From: Ruegeria arenilitoris
Lineage (GTDB): Bacteria > Pseudomonadota > Alphaproteobacteria > Rhodobacterales > Rhodobacteraceae
Assembly (NCBI RefSeq): GCF_013031355.1
Contig: NZ_WPZO01000001.1
Location: 248,001 to 312,000 of the forward strand
Length of the DNA stretch: 64,000 nt
Direction of reading: 5' to 3'
Made by a program: the position numbers and the translations under genes. Below, piece by piece: positions 1-8,029 of this stretch (the first letter of the stretch is position 1; every line of letters starts with the position of its first letter). Under the pieces are notes generated by a model. It made no database searches. It was not told the origin of the DNA and saw only the letters and a program-made list of their open reading frames with translations.

Positions 1-168
1 CGTTGCGCGACAAAAGGTTTCGGTTTGGGGCAAGTTCTTTGGGCAGGTTTCCAGATCCGTGTGGGCCACTGAGGTTTCAAAGACTTCGTATGTCAGCGGC
101 ACCGCAAGATCAGCGGCCAATGCGGTGGTTGCCGTCAAACCGGCGATCAGGGTCAGTGTCATTTTCAT
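1..168 (-). CDS. Secreted protein of unknown function, 3' part cut by window edge
   Basis: The first 56 codons of a minus-strand gene are present and the rest lies beyond the left edge. The protein opens with MKMTLTLIAGLTATTALA, a clear Sec signal peptide with an AxA-type cleavage site near residue 18, so the mature protein should be periplasmic or secreted. The visible mature part has two cysteines (in ETCPKN and TFCRA) that could form a disulfide bridge. I chose the first of two nearby ATG codons; the second, two codons later, is equally possible. It is divergent from ndk. No family can be named from this fragment. Confidence 0.7.
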   Translation of the reverse strand, partial: MKMTLTLIAGLTATTALAADLAVPLTYEVFETSVAHTDLETCPKNLPQTETFCRAT

Positions 169-513
169 CGTGATGCTCTCATTTTGCTTTCTGTCTCTGT
201 TCGCGCAATGCATAGCTGACAAAAAAAGTCGGAAATTAAAAGCTCATACAGAAGACTGCGTCAATCCTTCGCGCTTTCGGGGCTATCATCCTCGGGTATC
301 GGTTCTGCTCCGCCAAGCGCCCGTGGCGCTGTCGGCATTTTGGCCGGGGCCCTGCGCGCATTGGATCGACCAGTTGAACACGGCACTCGACACAATCTGA
401 TCGGCAAATCCACGCCGTTTCATCATTGTACTTTTCATGAGCCAAATACCGTGTTAGGCGGCGCGCGATGGATTTCGGCGCGACCCCGCGCCTTATGTTA
501 AGGAGAGGCCGAC
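169..513. other. Intergenic region upstream of ndk and the divergent secreted-protein gene
   Basis: These 345 bases separate two divergent genes and must hold both promoters. The ndk ribosome binding site AAGGAG lies close to the right end. A 50-codon minus-strand frame at 286-438 has no ribosome binding site and no recognisable product, so I do not call it a gene. I see no RNA gene here. Confidence 0.5.
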
Positions 514-936
514 ATGGCACTGGAACGCACATTCTCGATCATCAAACCCGATGCAACCCGCCGCAACCTGACTGGCAAAATCAACGCCAAGTTCGAAGAA
601 GCCGGCCTGCGTATCGTTGCGCAAAAGCGCATCCACATGACCAAGGAACAAGCCGGCAAGTTCTACGAAGTGCACGCCGAGCGTCCGTTCTATGACGAAC
701 TGTGCGAATTCATGTCGTCGGCTCCGGTCGTTGTTCAGGTTCTGGAAGGCGAAGGCGCCATTGCCAAGAACCGCGAAGTCATGGGCGCAACCAACCCCGC
801 AGATGCAGCCCCCGGCACCATCCGCGCCGAGTTCGCTGAATCGGTTGGTGAAAACTCGGTCCACGGTTCGGACGCTCCGGAAACCGCAGCTGTTGAGATC
901 GCCTACTTCTTCTCGGGCATCGAACTGGTCGGCTAA
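514..936 (+). CDS. ndk: Nucleoside diphosphate kinase
   Basis: This enzyme transfers the gamma phosphate of ATP to nucleoside diphosphates through a phosphohistidine, supplying the (d)NTP pool in the cytoplasm. The 140-residue length is the usual bacterial size. The N-terminus [14 protein letters not shown] is typical, and the active-site segment [12 protein letters not shown] places the phosphorylated histidine at residue 117. A good ribosome binding site (AAGGAG) precedes the ATG. It is a single-gene unit, with a strong terminator 24 bases after the stop codon. Nothing about it is unusual. Confidence 0.98.
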   Translation: MALERTFSIIKPDATRRNLTGKINAKFEEAGLRIVAQKRIHMTKEQAGKFYEVHAERPFYDELCEFMSSAPVVVQVLEGEGAIAKNREVMGATNPADAAPGTIRAEFAESVGENSVHGSDAPETAAVEIAYFFSGIELVG

Positions 937-960
937 TCCGCCATCAGATCGGATTTATGG

Positions 961-990
961 GCCGCTCCCGGTAACGGGTGCGGCTTTTTT
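961..990 (+). terminator. Rho-independent terminator of ndk
   Basis: A stem of about 10 bp (GCCGCTCCCG paired with CGGGTGCGGC, one mismatch, loop GTAA) is followed directly by TTTTTT. The T run touches the 3' end of the convergent TfoX-like gene. Confidence 0.88.
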
Positions 991-1337
991 CATACCGGCT
1001 TGAGGTCGTCCACCGAGACCCGCACGCCGACCGCGTCCAGATCCGAGATCATCTGAGTTTCAGGCGCGGCGCGGACACTGCCCTTGATCGCGTCAAACCT
1101 CTGACGCAGGGCATTTTTCTCATCGCCTTTGCAGTCATTCCACGGCCGTCCCTGCAACCCCATCACCAGCACGTAGTAGCCGATGAAATGTGGCCGGGTT
1201 CCGGCACGCACCAAGCGGGCATAGGCTTCATCTGGACCCAATTCACGCAATTGCTGCGCCGAGTGAATCCCTGCGCGGGCGCAGGCCTGTTCGAAAGCTG
1301 GGCCAAGGTTGCGGATTGAAGAGACGGGATCGGACAT
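990..1337 (-). CDS. TfoX/Sxy C-terminal domain protein
   Basis: From the MSDPVSS start the protein has 115 residues and consists of a TfoX C-terminal domain. Key segments are SSIRNLGPAFEQACARAGI, followed by LGPDEAYARLVRAG and a HFIGYYVLVMGLQGR-type core. This helical domain occurs in competence regulators (TfoX/Sxy) and in many short stand-alone proteins of unknown role. The frame stays open upstream to an ATG at 1430, but that leaves only 26 bases before the divergent operon and has no ribosome binding site, so I prefer the ATG at 1337. Convergent with ndk. The exact role is unknown; a regulatory role is inference. Confidence 0.75.
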   Translation of the reverse strand: MSDPVSSIRNLGPAFEQACARAGIHSAQQLRELGPDEAYARLVRAGTRPHFIGYYVLVMGLQGRPWNDCKGDEKNALRQRFDAIKGSVRAAPETQMISDLDAVGVRVSVDDLKPV

Positions 1338-1456
1338 GCCCAACTCATAGCCCTGTGGAGCAGTGATGTCGACCTGACGCAGGGTTTGTGCAACATCTGA
1401 CTTGCCAGATAGGCTGCCCTGCGATTTCATGACGTTATGCTGTCAGGAGGTTGGCC

Positions 1457-1642
1457 ATGTCAAAGAACACGGAAGCCGGCGAAACGCCTGACAAGAGAAA
1501 AAAGAACACTTCTATTGGGTTGGACGGAGAGACGTTGATAGCCCTCAAGATCCGGGCAATCGAAGAGGGGACGAGCATCCGGAAGATCATCGAGACTTTG
1601 GTGAATGACTATCTGGATACGCCGAAAAAGGGTCATTCGTGA
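1457..1642 (+). CDS. Small ribbon-helix-helix-like protein, first gene of the CHAD-ParA-CYTH operon
   Basis: A 61-residue protein starting at ATG 1457, six bases after a perfect AGGAGG; an in-frame TTG at 1451 overlaps the spacing region and is unlikely. Residues 1-18 are charged and probably disordered, with a basic cluster (DKRKK). The remainder fits a ribbon-helix-helix fold: strand NTSIGLDGETL, helix ALKIRAIEEG, turn, helix TSIRKIIETLVNDYL. Such dimers bind DNA. A basic disordered N-terminal tail before an RHH domain is also the layout of ParG/omega-type partners that stimulate ParA-family ATPases. The stop codon overlaps the next start (TGATG), suggesting translational coupling. DNA binding, autoregulation or ParA partnering are inferences. 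Confidence 0.72.
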   Translation: MSKNTEAGETPDKRKKNTSIGLDGETLIALKIRAIEEGTSIRKIIETLVNDYLDTPKKGHS

Positions 1643-3153
1643 TGGGGCAGGCAAGTGGGTTTTTCATCGTTTCTGGCAAATTCGATCTGGCGGGGTTTGC
1701 CGACGCGCTCAAGGGGCTGACGCCCGAATTCGAGATGCCAGCAACCGCGCGACCGTTTGACCTGCTGGACTGTCATGATCAGTCGCTTCGGTCAGAAGGG
1801 CAGTTGCTGATTGAGGCCGACGGCGCATTGCAATTGCTGCAGGCCGACGGCGATGTTCTGGGGCAGGCCTGTACCGGCAAAGGAAAGTTCGTTCAGGACC
1901 TGCCGGACGGCCCTGTGAAAACGGCGGTGACGGGGTTCCCCAAATTGCGCGCGTTGATATGCATGGGCTCGGGCCTGATCGAATCCGGAAATTTTGCGGT
2001 GTTGGATGACCTGCAAAAGACGCAGGTTCGGGGCAGCGTTGTGACATTATCTACGGAGGAGGGGCAGGCGACCCTTCTGAACGTGCAGCCGATGCGCGGC
2101 TATGACCGTGCCTTTCACGCTGTCTGCGCGGCGCTGAAGACCATGGCGGCCTCGGGGTTTGAGGCGGTGTTTGCAAGCCTGTTTCCTGGCGCCATCCCCT
2201 ATAACGCAAAGCCCGATGTTACTTTGGGCACACAGGAGCCTTCCATCGAAGTGGCGGCGGATATCATTCGCACCTATCTGGCCGTCGCACGCCAGAACGA
2301 GGCTGGCGTGATCGCTGATATCGACACCGAGTTCCTGCACGACTACCGCGTCTCGCTGCGCAGGGTCCGGTCGGTGTTGAGCCTGTTCAAAGGTGTATTC
2401 TCACCGGAACAGACCGAAACTCTGAAACGCGAATTCTCGGATCTGATGGCCCCGACTGGGCGAGTGCGGGATCTGGATGTCTACCTTCTGGAAAAAGACA
2501 TTTACTTCAATTTGATACCGCCCAACCTTCATCAAGGTGCTGAGGCGATGTTCGCCCAATTCGCCAAGGAACGCACCCGCGCGCTGGCCGCGTTGACCCG
2601 GCGTTTTCGCAGCGCGGCTTATGGCAAGAAGATGGAGGAGTTGGCAGCTTTATTCGCCGACTTGAAAGGGTTGGAACCTGGTCCAAATGCGGATCGCGGG
2701 GCCTATAGCTATGCCTGTGCGCTGATCTGGAAACGGTATCGCAAGGTGTGCAAGCTGGCCCGCGGCATCACATCGGAAACACCGGATGAGATCGTGCATG
2801 ACCTGCGGATCGACTGCAAGAAACTGCGCTATTTGATGGAGTTTTTCGGCCCTCTGTTCGACAAGGGTGATTTCAAAACACTCATCAAGCCATTGAAAAA
2901 GTTGCAGGATAATCTGGGCTTGTTCAATGACTACTCGGTCCAGCAAGAGGCGTTGTTGGCGTTCGTGGCATCCCAAAGCAACGCGCAAGGTCGGGCAAAT
3001 GCGCAACTCGCCATGTCTGTCGGCGGGTTGATCGCCGTGCTCGACCAACGCCAAAAGGCCGAGCGCGACCGCGTGATTGCCAATTTCCAGCATTTCGACA
3101 GCCCGGACATCCAGAACCTGTTCCGAACCCTGTTTCACCACAAGGAGGATTGA
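1642..3153 (+). CDS. CHAD domain protein with a CYTH-like degenerate N-terminal region
   Basis: The 503-residue protein carries a C-terminal CHAD (conserved histidine alpha-helical domain) from about residue 210. Its two signature histidines are His233 (FLHDYRVSLRRVRS) and His386 (IVHDLRIDCKKLRYL), each followed by regularly spaced basic residues as expected for polyphosphate binding. CHAD proteins are known to attach to polyphosphate granules. The first 200 residues lack the ExExK motif but the stretch FDLLDCHDQSLRSEGQ resembles the DTxxxxL region of CYTH domains, so this may be a decayed CYTH half of the common CYTH-CHAD fusion. ATG 1642 overlaps the upstream stop; an in-frame GTG at 1639 is the alternative. 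The next gene follows after 3 bases. Confidence 0.88.
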   Translation: MGQASGFFIVSGKFDLAGFADALKGLTPEFEMPATARPFDLLDCHDQSLRSEGQLLIEADGALQLLQADGDVLGQACTGKGKFVQDLPDGPVKTAVTGFPKLRALICMGSGLIESGNFAVLDDLQKTQVRGSVVTLSTEEGQATLLNVQPMRGYDRAFHAVCAALKTMAASGFEAVFASLFPGAIPYNAKPDVTLGTQEPSIEVAADIIRTYLAVARQNEAGVIADIDTEFLHDYRVSLRRVRSVLSLFKGVFSPEQTETLKREFSDLMAPTGRVRDLDVYLLEKDIYFNLIPPNLHQGAEAMFAQFAKERTRALAALTRRFRSAAYGKKMEELAALFADLKGLEPGPNADRGAYSYACALIWKRYRKVCKLARGITSETPDEIVHDLRIDCKKLRYLMEFFGPLFDKGDFKTLIKPLKKLQDNLGLFNDYSVQQEALLAFVASQSNAQGRANAQLAMSVGGLIAVLDQRQKAERDRVIANFQHFDSPDIQNLFRTLFHHKED

Positions 3154-3156
3154 GGA

Positions 3157-3912
3157 GTGAAGATCATTGCCTGCTACAGCAACAAGGGCGGAGTGGGAAA
3201 GACCGCGACCTCGGTGAACCTGGCATATGCCTATGCACAAGCGGGGTACACGGTGCTGCTGTGCGATCTCGATCCGCAGGGGGCGTCGGGGTTCTATTTC
3301 CGGGTGAAACCGTCGAAAAAGCTGACGGACGCGCGGTTCTTTGAAGATGTAGAACGGTTCACCAAGTCGATCCGGGCCAGTGATTTTGCCGGGCTGGACG
3401 TGCTGCCTGCTAACCTAACCTTTCGCGATTTCGACGTCTTCCTCTCGCGGATGCGGAACAAACGGTCGCGCCTGAAAAAGGCCTTGGCCACCGCGGGTAG
3501 TGATTATGACGTGATCATTCTGGATTGCCCGCCGAACTTTTCGACCCTGTCCGAGAATATCTTCAAAGCTGCCGATCAGATTCTCGTGCCTGTTATCCCG
3601 ACGACCCTGTCAGAACGGACGCTTGAACAGCTGGTGAATTTCTTCGACGATCACAAGCTGCCAAGGAAGAAACTCAAGGCGTTCTTTTCGATGGTGCAGC
3701 GGCGCAAAACCCTGCATCTGGAGTCGATGGAGAAGATGCGTAAAGTGTACAAAAAGCGGTTCCTGCACACCGAGATTCCCTTTGCTGCGGATATCGAACG
3801 CATGGGGCAGAACCGCGCCCCGGTCAGTATCTATGCCGGGCGCAGCGCCGCAAATGTCGCCTATCAGGCGCTGTTCGATGAATTGGAAAACGGAGTGATT
3901 TCAACCAAATGA
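3157..3912 (+). CDS. ParA-family ATPase
   Basis: This 251-residue protein is a ParA/MinD-superfamily ATPase. It has the deviant Walker A motif KGGVGKT (residues 10-16, signature lysine at 10), a Walker A' motif CDLDPQG (36-42) and a Walker B motif VIILDCPP. Members bind DNA or membrane as ATP dimers and move or space cargoes such as plasmids, chromosomal origins, carboxysomes and chemoreceptors. It starts at GTG with the ribosome binding site GAGGA and overlaps the next gene by ATGA. No parB, parS-like repeat or replication gene is near, so a chromosome or plasmid partition role is unlikely. Its CHAD and CYTH neighbours point to a polyphosphate-related cargo, which is inference. Confidence 0.93.
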   Translation: MKIIACYSNKGGVGKTATSVNLAYAYAQAGYTVLLCDLDPQGASGFYFRVKPSKKLTDARFFEDVERFTKSIRASDFAGLDVLPANLTFRDFDVFLSRMRNKRSRLKKALATAGSDYDVIILDCPPNFSTLSENIFKAADQILVPVIPTTLSERTLEQLVNFFDDHKLPRKKLKAFFSMVQRRKTLHLESMEKMRKVYKKRFLHTEIPFAADIERMGQNRAPVSIYAGRSAANVAYQALFDELENGVISTK

Positions 3913-4376
3913 GCACCGAAATTGAACGCAAGTTTCTGGTCGCGGACCTGCCGGACCTGAGCAGCGCGGAAAAGGCCGTCGTGCGCCAGGGCTATCTGAC
4001 CGCACCTGACGATTCCACTGAACTGCGTCTGCGTCAGAAAAACGATAGGTACTTTCTGACTCTCAAGGGTGAAGGCGCTTTGGCGCGGGTCGAGCGCGAG
4101 GCTGAAATCTCGGCAGAACAGTTCGATACCTTCTGGCCCGAAACGGACGGGCGCCGGGTGGAAAAGGAACGCTTTACCGGGCAGTTGCCGGATGGGCGGG
4201 TGTTCGAACTGGACGTGTTTCTGGGCGATCTGGCGCCGCTACGTCTGGTCGAGGTCGAGTTTCAGACTGAGGCCGAAGCCGAAGCCTATAATCCGCCTGA
4301 ATGGTTCGGTGCGGATGTGACTGCGGACAGACGATACAAAAACAAGACGATGGCGATCAAAGGTATTCCGGCTTAG
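3909..4376 (+). CDS. Stand-alone CYTH domain phosphatase
   Basis: A 155-residue protein that is a complete CYTH (triphosphate tunnel metalloenzyme) domain. The N-terminal signature ExExK is present as Glu4-Ile-Glu6-Arg-Lys8 (STEIERKFLV), and later basic and acidic strand residues (LRLRQKN, LTLKGEG, VEREAEI, ELDVFLGDL, LVEVEF) fit the tunnel. Family members hydrolyse tripolyphosphate, thiamine triphosphate or make cAMP; short bacterial versions like this are mostly tripolyphosphatases. The start overlaps the parA-like stop by four bases. It is the last gene of the operon and ends with a 4-base convergent overlap with the histidine kinase gene. Substrate cannot be read from sequence. Confidence 0.92.
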   Translation: MSTEIERKFLVADLPDLSSAEKAVVRQGYLTAPDDSTELRLRQKNDRYFLTLKGEGALARVEREAEISAEQFDTFWPETDGRRVEKERFTGQLPDGRVFELDVFLGDLAPLRLVEVEFQTEAEAEAYNPPEWFGADVTADRRYKNKTMAIKGIPA

Positions 4377-5743
4377 GGCTTGCGTGCCAGCTTGATTACC
4401 ACCTCAAGTCCGGGGTCGCAGTTGTGCGCCTCAAACGCGCCGCCGTGCATTCGGGATATCGCGGCAACCAGGGCCAATCCCAATCCGGCATTGCGCTCGG
4501 TCCGGGCCGGGTCGAGCGTGACAAATGGCATTTGCAGACGCGGCAGGTACTCTTGTGGCACGCCCGGACCTCGGTCGCGGACGCTAAGGCTAGTATAAGG
4601 GCCGTCCTCGGATAGGTTGATCGTGACCGTTGTATCCTGCGGGGCATAGCGCATTGCGTTTTCCAGCAGGTTCGACAGTGCCTGGGACAACAGCGGCCGG
4701 TGCCCGGGAATTGACCCGGCGTTGCCCGTAACCTCAAGCCGGATACCCTGATCGTCGGCGACGGGTTCGTAAAGTTCGGCCACATCCTCCACCAGTTGTT
4801 GCAGGTCCACCGGTTCGAACTGTTCCCGGCCGACGCCGGCCTCGGCGCGTGAGATTTCGGTCAGCTGCCCCAGTACGTGCAGCACGTGGTCGATTTCGGT
4901 GCTGGCCCGCGCAACGTCGATCTCACGTTCCTGATCCGTTTTACCGGGGTCGGACAGAGCCTCAACCCGCTGTTTCAGGCGCGAGAGGGGTGAGCGCAGG
5001 TCATGCGCAATGGAATTCGATGTGGTGCGCAGGTTGCTGACCAATTCCTCTATCTTGTCCAGCATAGTGTTGAGCGTACCGGCCACCTGATCGAACTCAT
5101 CTCCAGTGCCGCGCAGAGGCATTCGGCGGGACAGGTCGCCCGAGACGATGTTTTCGGCGGTACTGGCGATATCGGACAGGCGAGAAAAGACCAGACGGGT
5201 GAACAGCCAGCCAGTCAACACGCTCAGCGCCAGCGCAATCGCCAGTGCGATGCCAACCGAGCGCAGCAGCACGCGATCGAACTGTTGCCGCGCCAGCGCG
5301 TCGCGCCCAACCAGCAGGCGTTCGCCGCCGGGCAGGCGGACCGAGGCGGCCGAGATGGGCACCAACTGGTCATTATCGGCGCGGCGCAGCTCAAGGTCGA
5401 CCCAACCGCTGCCCGCCGTGATCCCCTCGGGCCATTGTTTGAGGTTGCCTGCCAGTTTGGCGCCGAACCGATCCGTCAGAAGATAGAGAGCATCCCTTTC
5501 CGAGGCGGTGGGAATGCGCCGTTCAATCGCGGTCATCAATCCGATCAAGCCGCGGCGTTCGTATTCGTCCGCCAATCCGGTCAGTTCCGCCGACACGACC
5601 GAACGGGTCTCGCCCTCAATACTGCGGTTGGCGGTAACATAGACCAATGCCAGCACGGTGGCCGTCAGCAAAGTGCTGAGAACCATGCTGGCCAGTACAA
5701 GGCGTGTGCGAGAATTGTTGAAGGAAAGTCTTATGTTATCCAT
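4373..5743 (-). CDS. Sensor histidine kinase, HAMP type
   Basis: A 456-residue membrane histidine kinase. Transmembrane helix 1 spans about residues 15-38, a roughly 120-residue periplasmic sensor follows, and helix 2 lies near 162-185. A HAMP segment (185-235) is followed by the HisKA helix with phospho-acceptor His247 in SIAHDLRSPL, and the ATPase domain with N box (LLENAMRYA), G1 (DRGPGVP) and G2 (GLGLALV). It should phosphorylate the regulator encoded immediately upstream, whose stop codon it overlaps by 8 bases. The periplasmic sensor matches no named family I recognise. With the nearby htrA gene it probably reports on envelope stress (inference). Confidence 0.93.
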   Translation of the reverse strand: MDNIRLSFNNSRTRLVLASMVLSTLLTATVLALVYVTANRSIEGETRSVVSAELTGLADEYERRGLIGLMTAIERRIPTASERDALYLLTDRFGAKLAGNLKQWPEGITAGSGWVDLELRRADNDQLVPISAASVRLPGGERLLVGRDALARQQFDRVLLRSVGIALAIALALSVLTGWLFTRLVFSRLSDIASTAENIVSGDLSRRMPLRGTGDEFDQVAGTLNTMLDKIEELVSNLRTTSNSIAHDLRSPLSRLKQRVEALSDPGKTDQEREIDVARASTEIDHVLHVLGQLTEISRAEAGVGREQFEPVDLQQLVEDVAELYEPVADDQGIRLEVTGNAGSIPGHRPLLSQALSNLLENAMRYAPQDTTVTINLSEDGPYTSLSVRDRGPGVPQEYLPRLQMPFVTLDPARTERNAGLGLALVAAISRMHGGAFEAHNCDPGLEVVIKLARKP

Positions 5744-6416
5744 CAGATATCATGTAGCCCGCACCCCGGACGGTTTCGATCAACGGCGGTTCCCCGCCTT
5801 CGTCCAGCTGACGCCGCAGCTTTGAGATATGGACGTCGACCACATTGGTATTCGGGTCGAAATGATAATCCCAAACGCCTTCCAGAAGCATAGTACGAGA
5901 CACCACGCGGTTCTTCCGACGCAGGAAGAATTCAAGGATCTGAAACTCGCGCGGGGTTAGGGTGATCTCACGCCCGTTGCGGGTGACCTTGCGGGTCAGC
6001 AAGTCCATCTCTAGGTCACGGCAGGTCAGGGTGGGGCTTTCCTCGGCCTCTTGCGGGCGACGCAGAAGGGCCTCGATCCGGGCGTGCAGTTCTTGGAACG
6101 AGAACGGTTTGACCAGATAGTCATCGGCCCCGGCCCGCAGCCCTTTGACCCGCTCGTCCACGGCGCTCATCGCGGTCAGCATAAGAACCGGGGTTTTCAC
6201 GCCAGCCGCGCGCATCGACTTGATCAGGGACAGTCCATCGAGCCCCGGCAGCATCCGGTCCAGTACCACGGCGTCAAATCCGCCGTCTGTGGCATGGTAC
6301 AGGCCCTCGCGACCGTCCTCGGCTGCTTCGACGACATAGCCTTCTTCACCAAATCCTTTGGCGATGAAATCTCTGGTGTCTGCGTCATCTTCGACGACCA
6401 ACAGGCGACGGCTCAT
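5736..6416 (-). CDS. OmpR-family response regulator
   Basis: A 226-residue two-domain regulator. The receiver domain has the acidic pair at residues 9-11, phospho-acceptor Asp53 (VVLDRMLPGLDG), the threonine of MLTAMS and the lysine of YLVKPF. The C-terminal winged helix (about 128-225) has the OmpR/PhoB hallmarks LTPREFQILEFFLRR and VDVHISKLRRQL. It overlaps the downstream kinase gene and lies 182 bases after htrA on the same strand, with a perfect hairpin between them, so it may be expressed both from its own promoter and by read-through. The likely partner is the adjacent kinase. Confidence 0.95.
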   Translation of the reverse strand: MSRRLLVVEDDADTRDFIAKGFGEEGYVVEAAEDGREGLYHATDGGFDAVVLDRMLPGLDGLSLIKSMRAAGVKTPVLMLTAMSAVDERVKGLRAGADDYLVKPFSFQELHARIEALLRRPQEAEESPTLTCRDLEMDLLTRKVTRNGREITLTPREFQILEFFLRRKNRVVSRTMLLEGVWDYHFDPNTNVVDVHISKLRRQLDEGGEPPLIETVRGAGYMISDG

Positions 6417-6485
6417 GATCCGAATTCCTTTCTACTGGAAGTAAAGCATAGTTTTCGGGCAAAGCACATGGTTTTGCTAAGTAAT

Positions 6486-6515
6486 CTGCCGGGTGCGGAA
6501 TTTCGCACCCGGCAG
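6486..6515 (-). terminator. Perfect 12-bp hairpin between htrA and the response regulator gene
   Basis: CTGCCGGGTGCG pairs with CGCACCCGGCAG around a 6-base loop. Read on the minus strand it follows htrA by about 80 bases. The sequence after the stem (ATTACTTAG) has no strong T run, so it could be a weak terminator, an attenuator or an mRNA-stabilising stem that sets the htrA to regulator ratio. Confidence 0.55.
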
Positions 6516-6598
6516 TCCCGGCGGTTTGCGGACAATTCAAACCCGCCAGGGAGGCGCCCGCCATATTTCCCCATCACGTGGCGCGCGCTGGTGTCAGA

Positions 6599-8029
6599 TC
6601 AGGCGACTTCCACCGCTACGAAGATCTGGTTCCCGCCGCGATTGATCAGCACAAGCGCGGGATCGGTCTTTTCGCTGTCCAGCGCGGCTTTCAACGCGTC
6701 CGGGGTTGCGGTTTCCTGGCCGCCCAGTTTCACGATCACATCGCCACGCTGCAGACCGGCCTTGGCGGCAGGGCTGTCCGGTTTCAGGTCGGTGACGACC
6801 ACACCGGCGACATTTTCTCCCACACCCATTTCGGCGCGGTTGGTGTCGGTCAGCGGGGCTACGGTCACGCCCAATGCGGTGCCCGAGATTGTTTCGTCCA
6901 TGGACTTGTCGATCTCGGCCGAGGCGCTTTGATGCTGGCCAATGGTCAGTTCGATCTGCTGTTCCTTGCCATCGCGCAGAACGGTCAGAACGCTGTCGGT
7001 GCCCACCTTGGTGGTGCCGACAAGGATCGGCAGATCGCTGCTGGAGTCGACGGCCTCATCGTTGAAGGTCAGGATGACATCACCCTGCTTCAACACTCCA
7101 TCCGCCGGGCTGCCATCAACGACGTCTGCAACAAGCGCGCCGTGCGAGGCATCGATGCCCATGGCCGCAGCGATCTCGGGGCTGACGTTCTGGATCGATA
7201 CGCCCAGCCAACCTCGGCTGACCTGACCGTCATCGCGCAGATCAGCTGCGATGTGTTCCACGATATTCGAGGTCACAGCAAAACCCAGACCCACGGACCC
7301 GCCGGTAGGGGAGTAGATGGCCGAGTTCACGCCAACCACTTCGCCTTCCATATTGAACAGCGGACCGCCCGAGTTGCCTTTGTTGATGGCTGCGTCGGTC
7401 TGAATGAATTCGGCATAGGGCCCGGCCGAGATGTTGCGGCCCTTGGCCGACACGATCCCGGTTGTCACGGTCGAATGCAGTCCGAACGGATTGCCGATTG
7501 CCACGACGTCTTCACCCACGCGGATCACGTCGCTGTCGCCCAGGCTGACGGCTTGCAGCGCCTCGTCGGCTTCGATCTTCAGAACGGCGATGTCGGTCAG
7601 CGGGTCGGTGCCGACGACTTCGGCCTCGTAGGTGCGGTCGTCGGACATGCGAACGGTAACCGTTTCGGCTTTGTTGACGACATGGTGGTTGGTGACGATG
7701 TATCCGGCTTCATCCAGAACAAATCCAGAGCCCAGCCCCTGTGCTGGCCCGCGCTGAGGTGCGTTGAACCCTTCGGGTGCGCCAAAGCGTTTGAAGAACT
7801 CTTCAAACGAGTGCTGGTCACGGTTGAAGTTCTGCGCCGGATCCGGTGCCGCGCCCTGTTCCGCGATGATGGTGACGACCGAAGGCGATACGTTTTCGAC
7901 CAGATCGGCCAGAGCTTCGTCGGCCATCGAGGGCAGGGCGGTGGTTGTCAGCATGGCGGCGCTCAGCGCGCCGGCGCCAACCCAACTGGCTGTCCCGGGC
8001 AAAAGAAGAGAGGATTTGCGGATGCTCAT
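6599..8029 (-). CDS. htrA: DegP/HtrA-type periplasmic serine protease (Do family)
   Basis: This 476-residue protein degrades or chaperones misfolded envelope proteins. Residues 1-37 form a long signal peptide ending near SMADE. The trypsin-like domain holds the catalytic triad His116 (TNHHVV), Asp146 (PLTDIAVL) and Ser220 (NKGNSGGPLF). Two PDZ domains follow at about 265-350 and 385-470, the second with the GDVIVKLGGQ motif, giving the usual DegP/DegQ length. Downstream on the same strand is a response regulator/kinase pair, an order that suggests envelope-stress control. Upstream is a long AT-rich region that probably carries its promoter. Confidence 0.95.
   Translation of the reverse strand: MSIRKSSLLLPGTASWVGAGALSAAMLTTTALPSMADEALADLVENVSPSVVTIIAEQGAAPDPAQNFNRDQHSFEEFFKRFGAPEGFNAPQRGPAQGLGSGFVLDEAGYIVTNHHVVNKAETVTVRMSDDRTYEAEVVGTDPLTDIAVLKIEADEALQAVSLGDSDVIRVGEDVVAIGNPFGLHSTVTTGIVSAKGRNISAGPYAEFIQTDAAINKGNSGGPLFNMEGEVVGVNSAIYSPTGGSVGLGFAVTSNIVEHIAADLRDDGQVSRGWLGVSIQNVSPEIAAAMGIDASHGALVADVVDGSPADGVLKQGDVILTFNDEAVDSSSDLPILVGTTKVGTDSVLTVLRDGKEQQIELTIGQHQSASAEIDKSMDETISGTALGVTVAPLTDTNRAEMGVGENVAGVVVTDLKPDSPAAKAGLQRGDVIVKLGGQETATPDALKAALDSEKTDPALVLINRGGNQIFVAVEVA

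Noticed and set aside
286-438. A 50-codon minus-strand frame between the secreted protein and ndk
   Set aside because: No ribosome binding site, no hydrophobic or conserved feature; probably chance.
3157-3912. Reading the ParA-like gene as part of a plasmid or chromosome partition locus
   Set aside because: No parB gene, no parS-like repeats and no replication gene; it is coupled to CHAD and CYTH genes instead.
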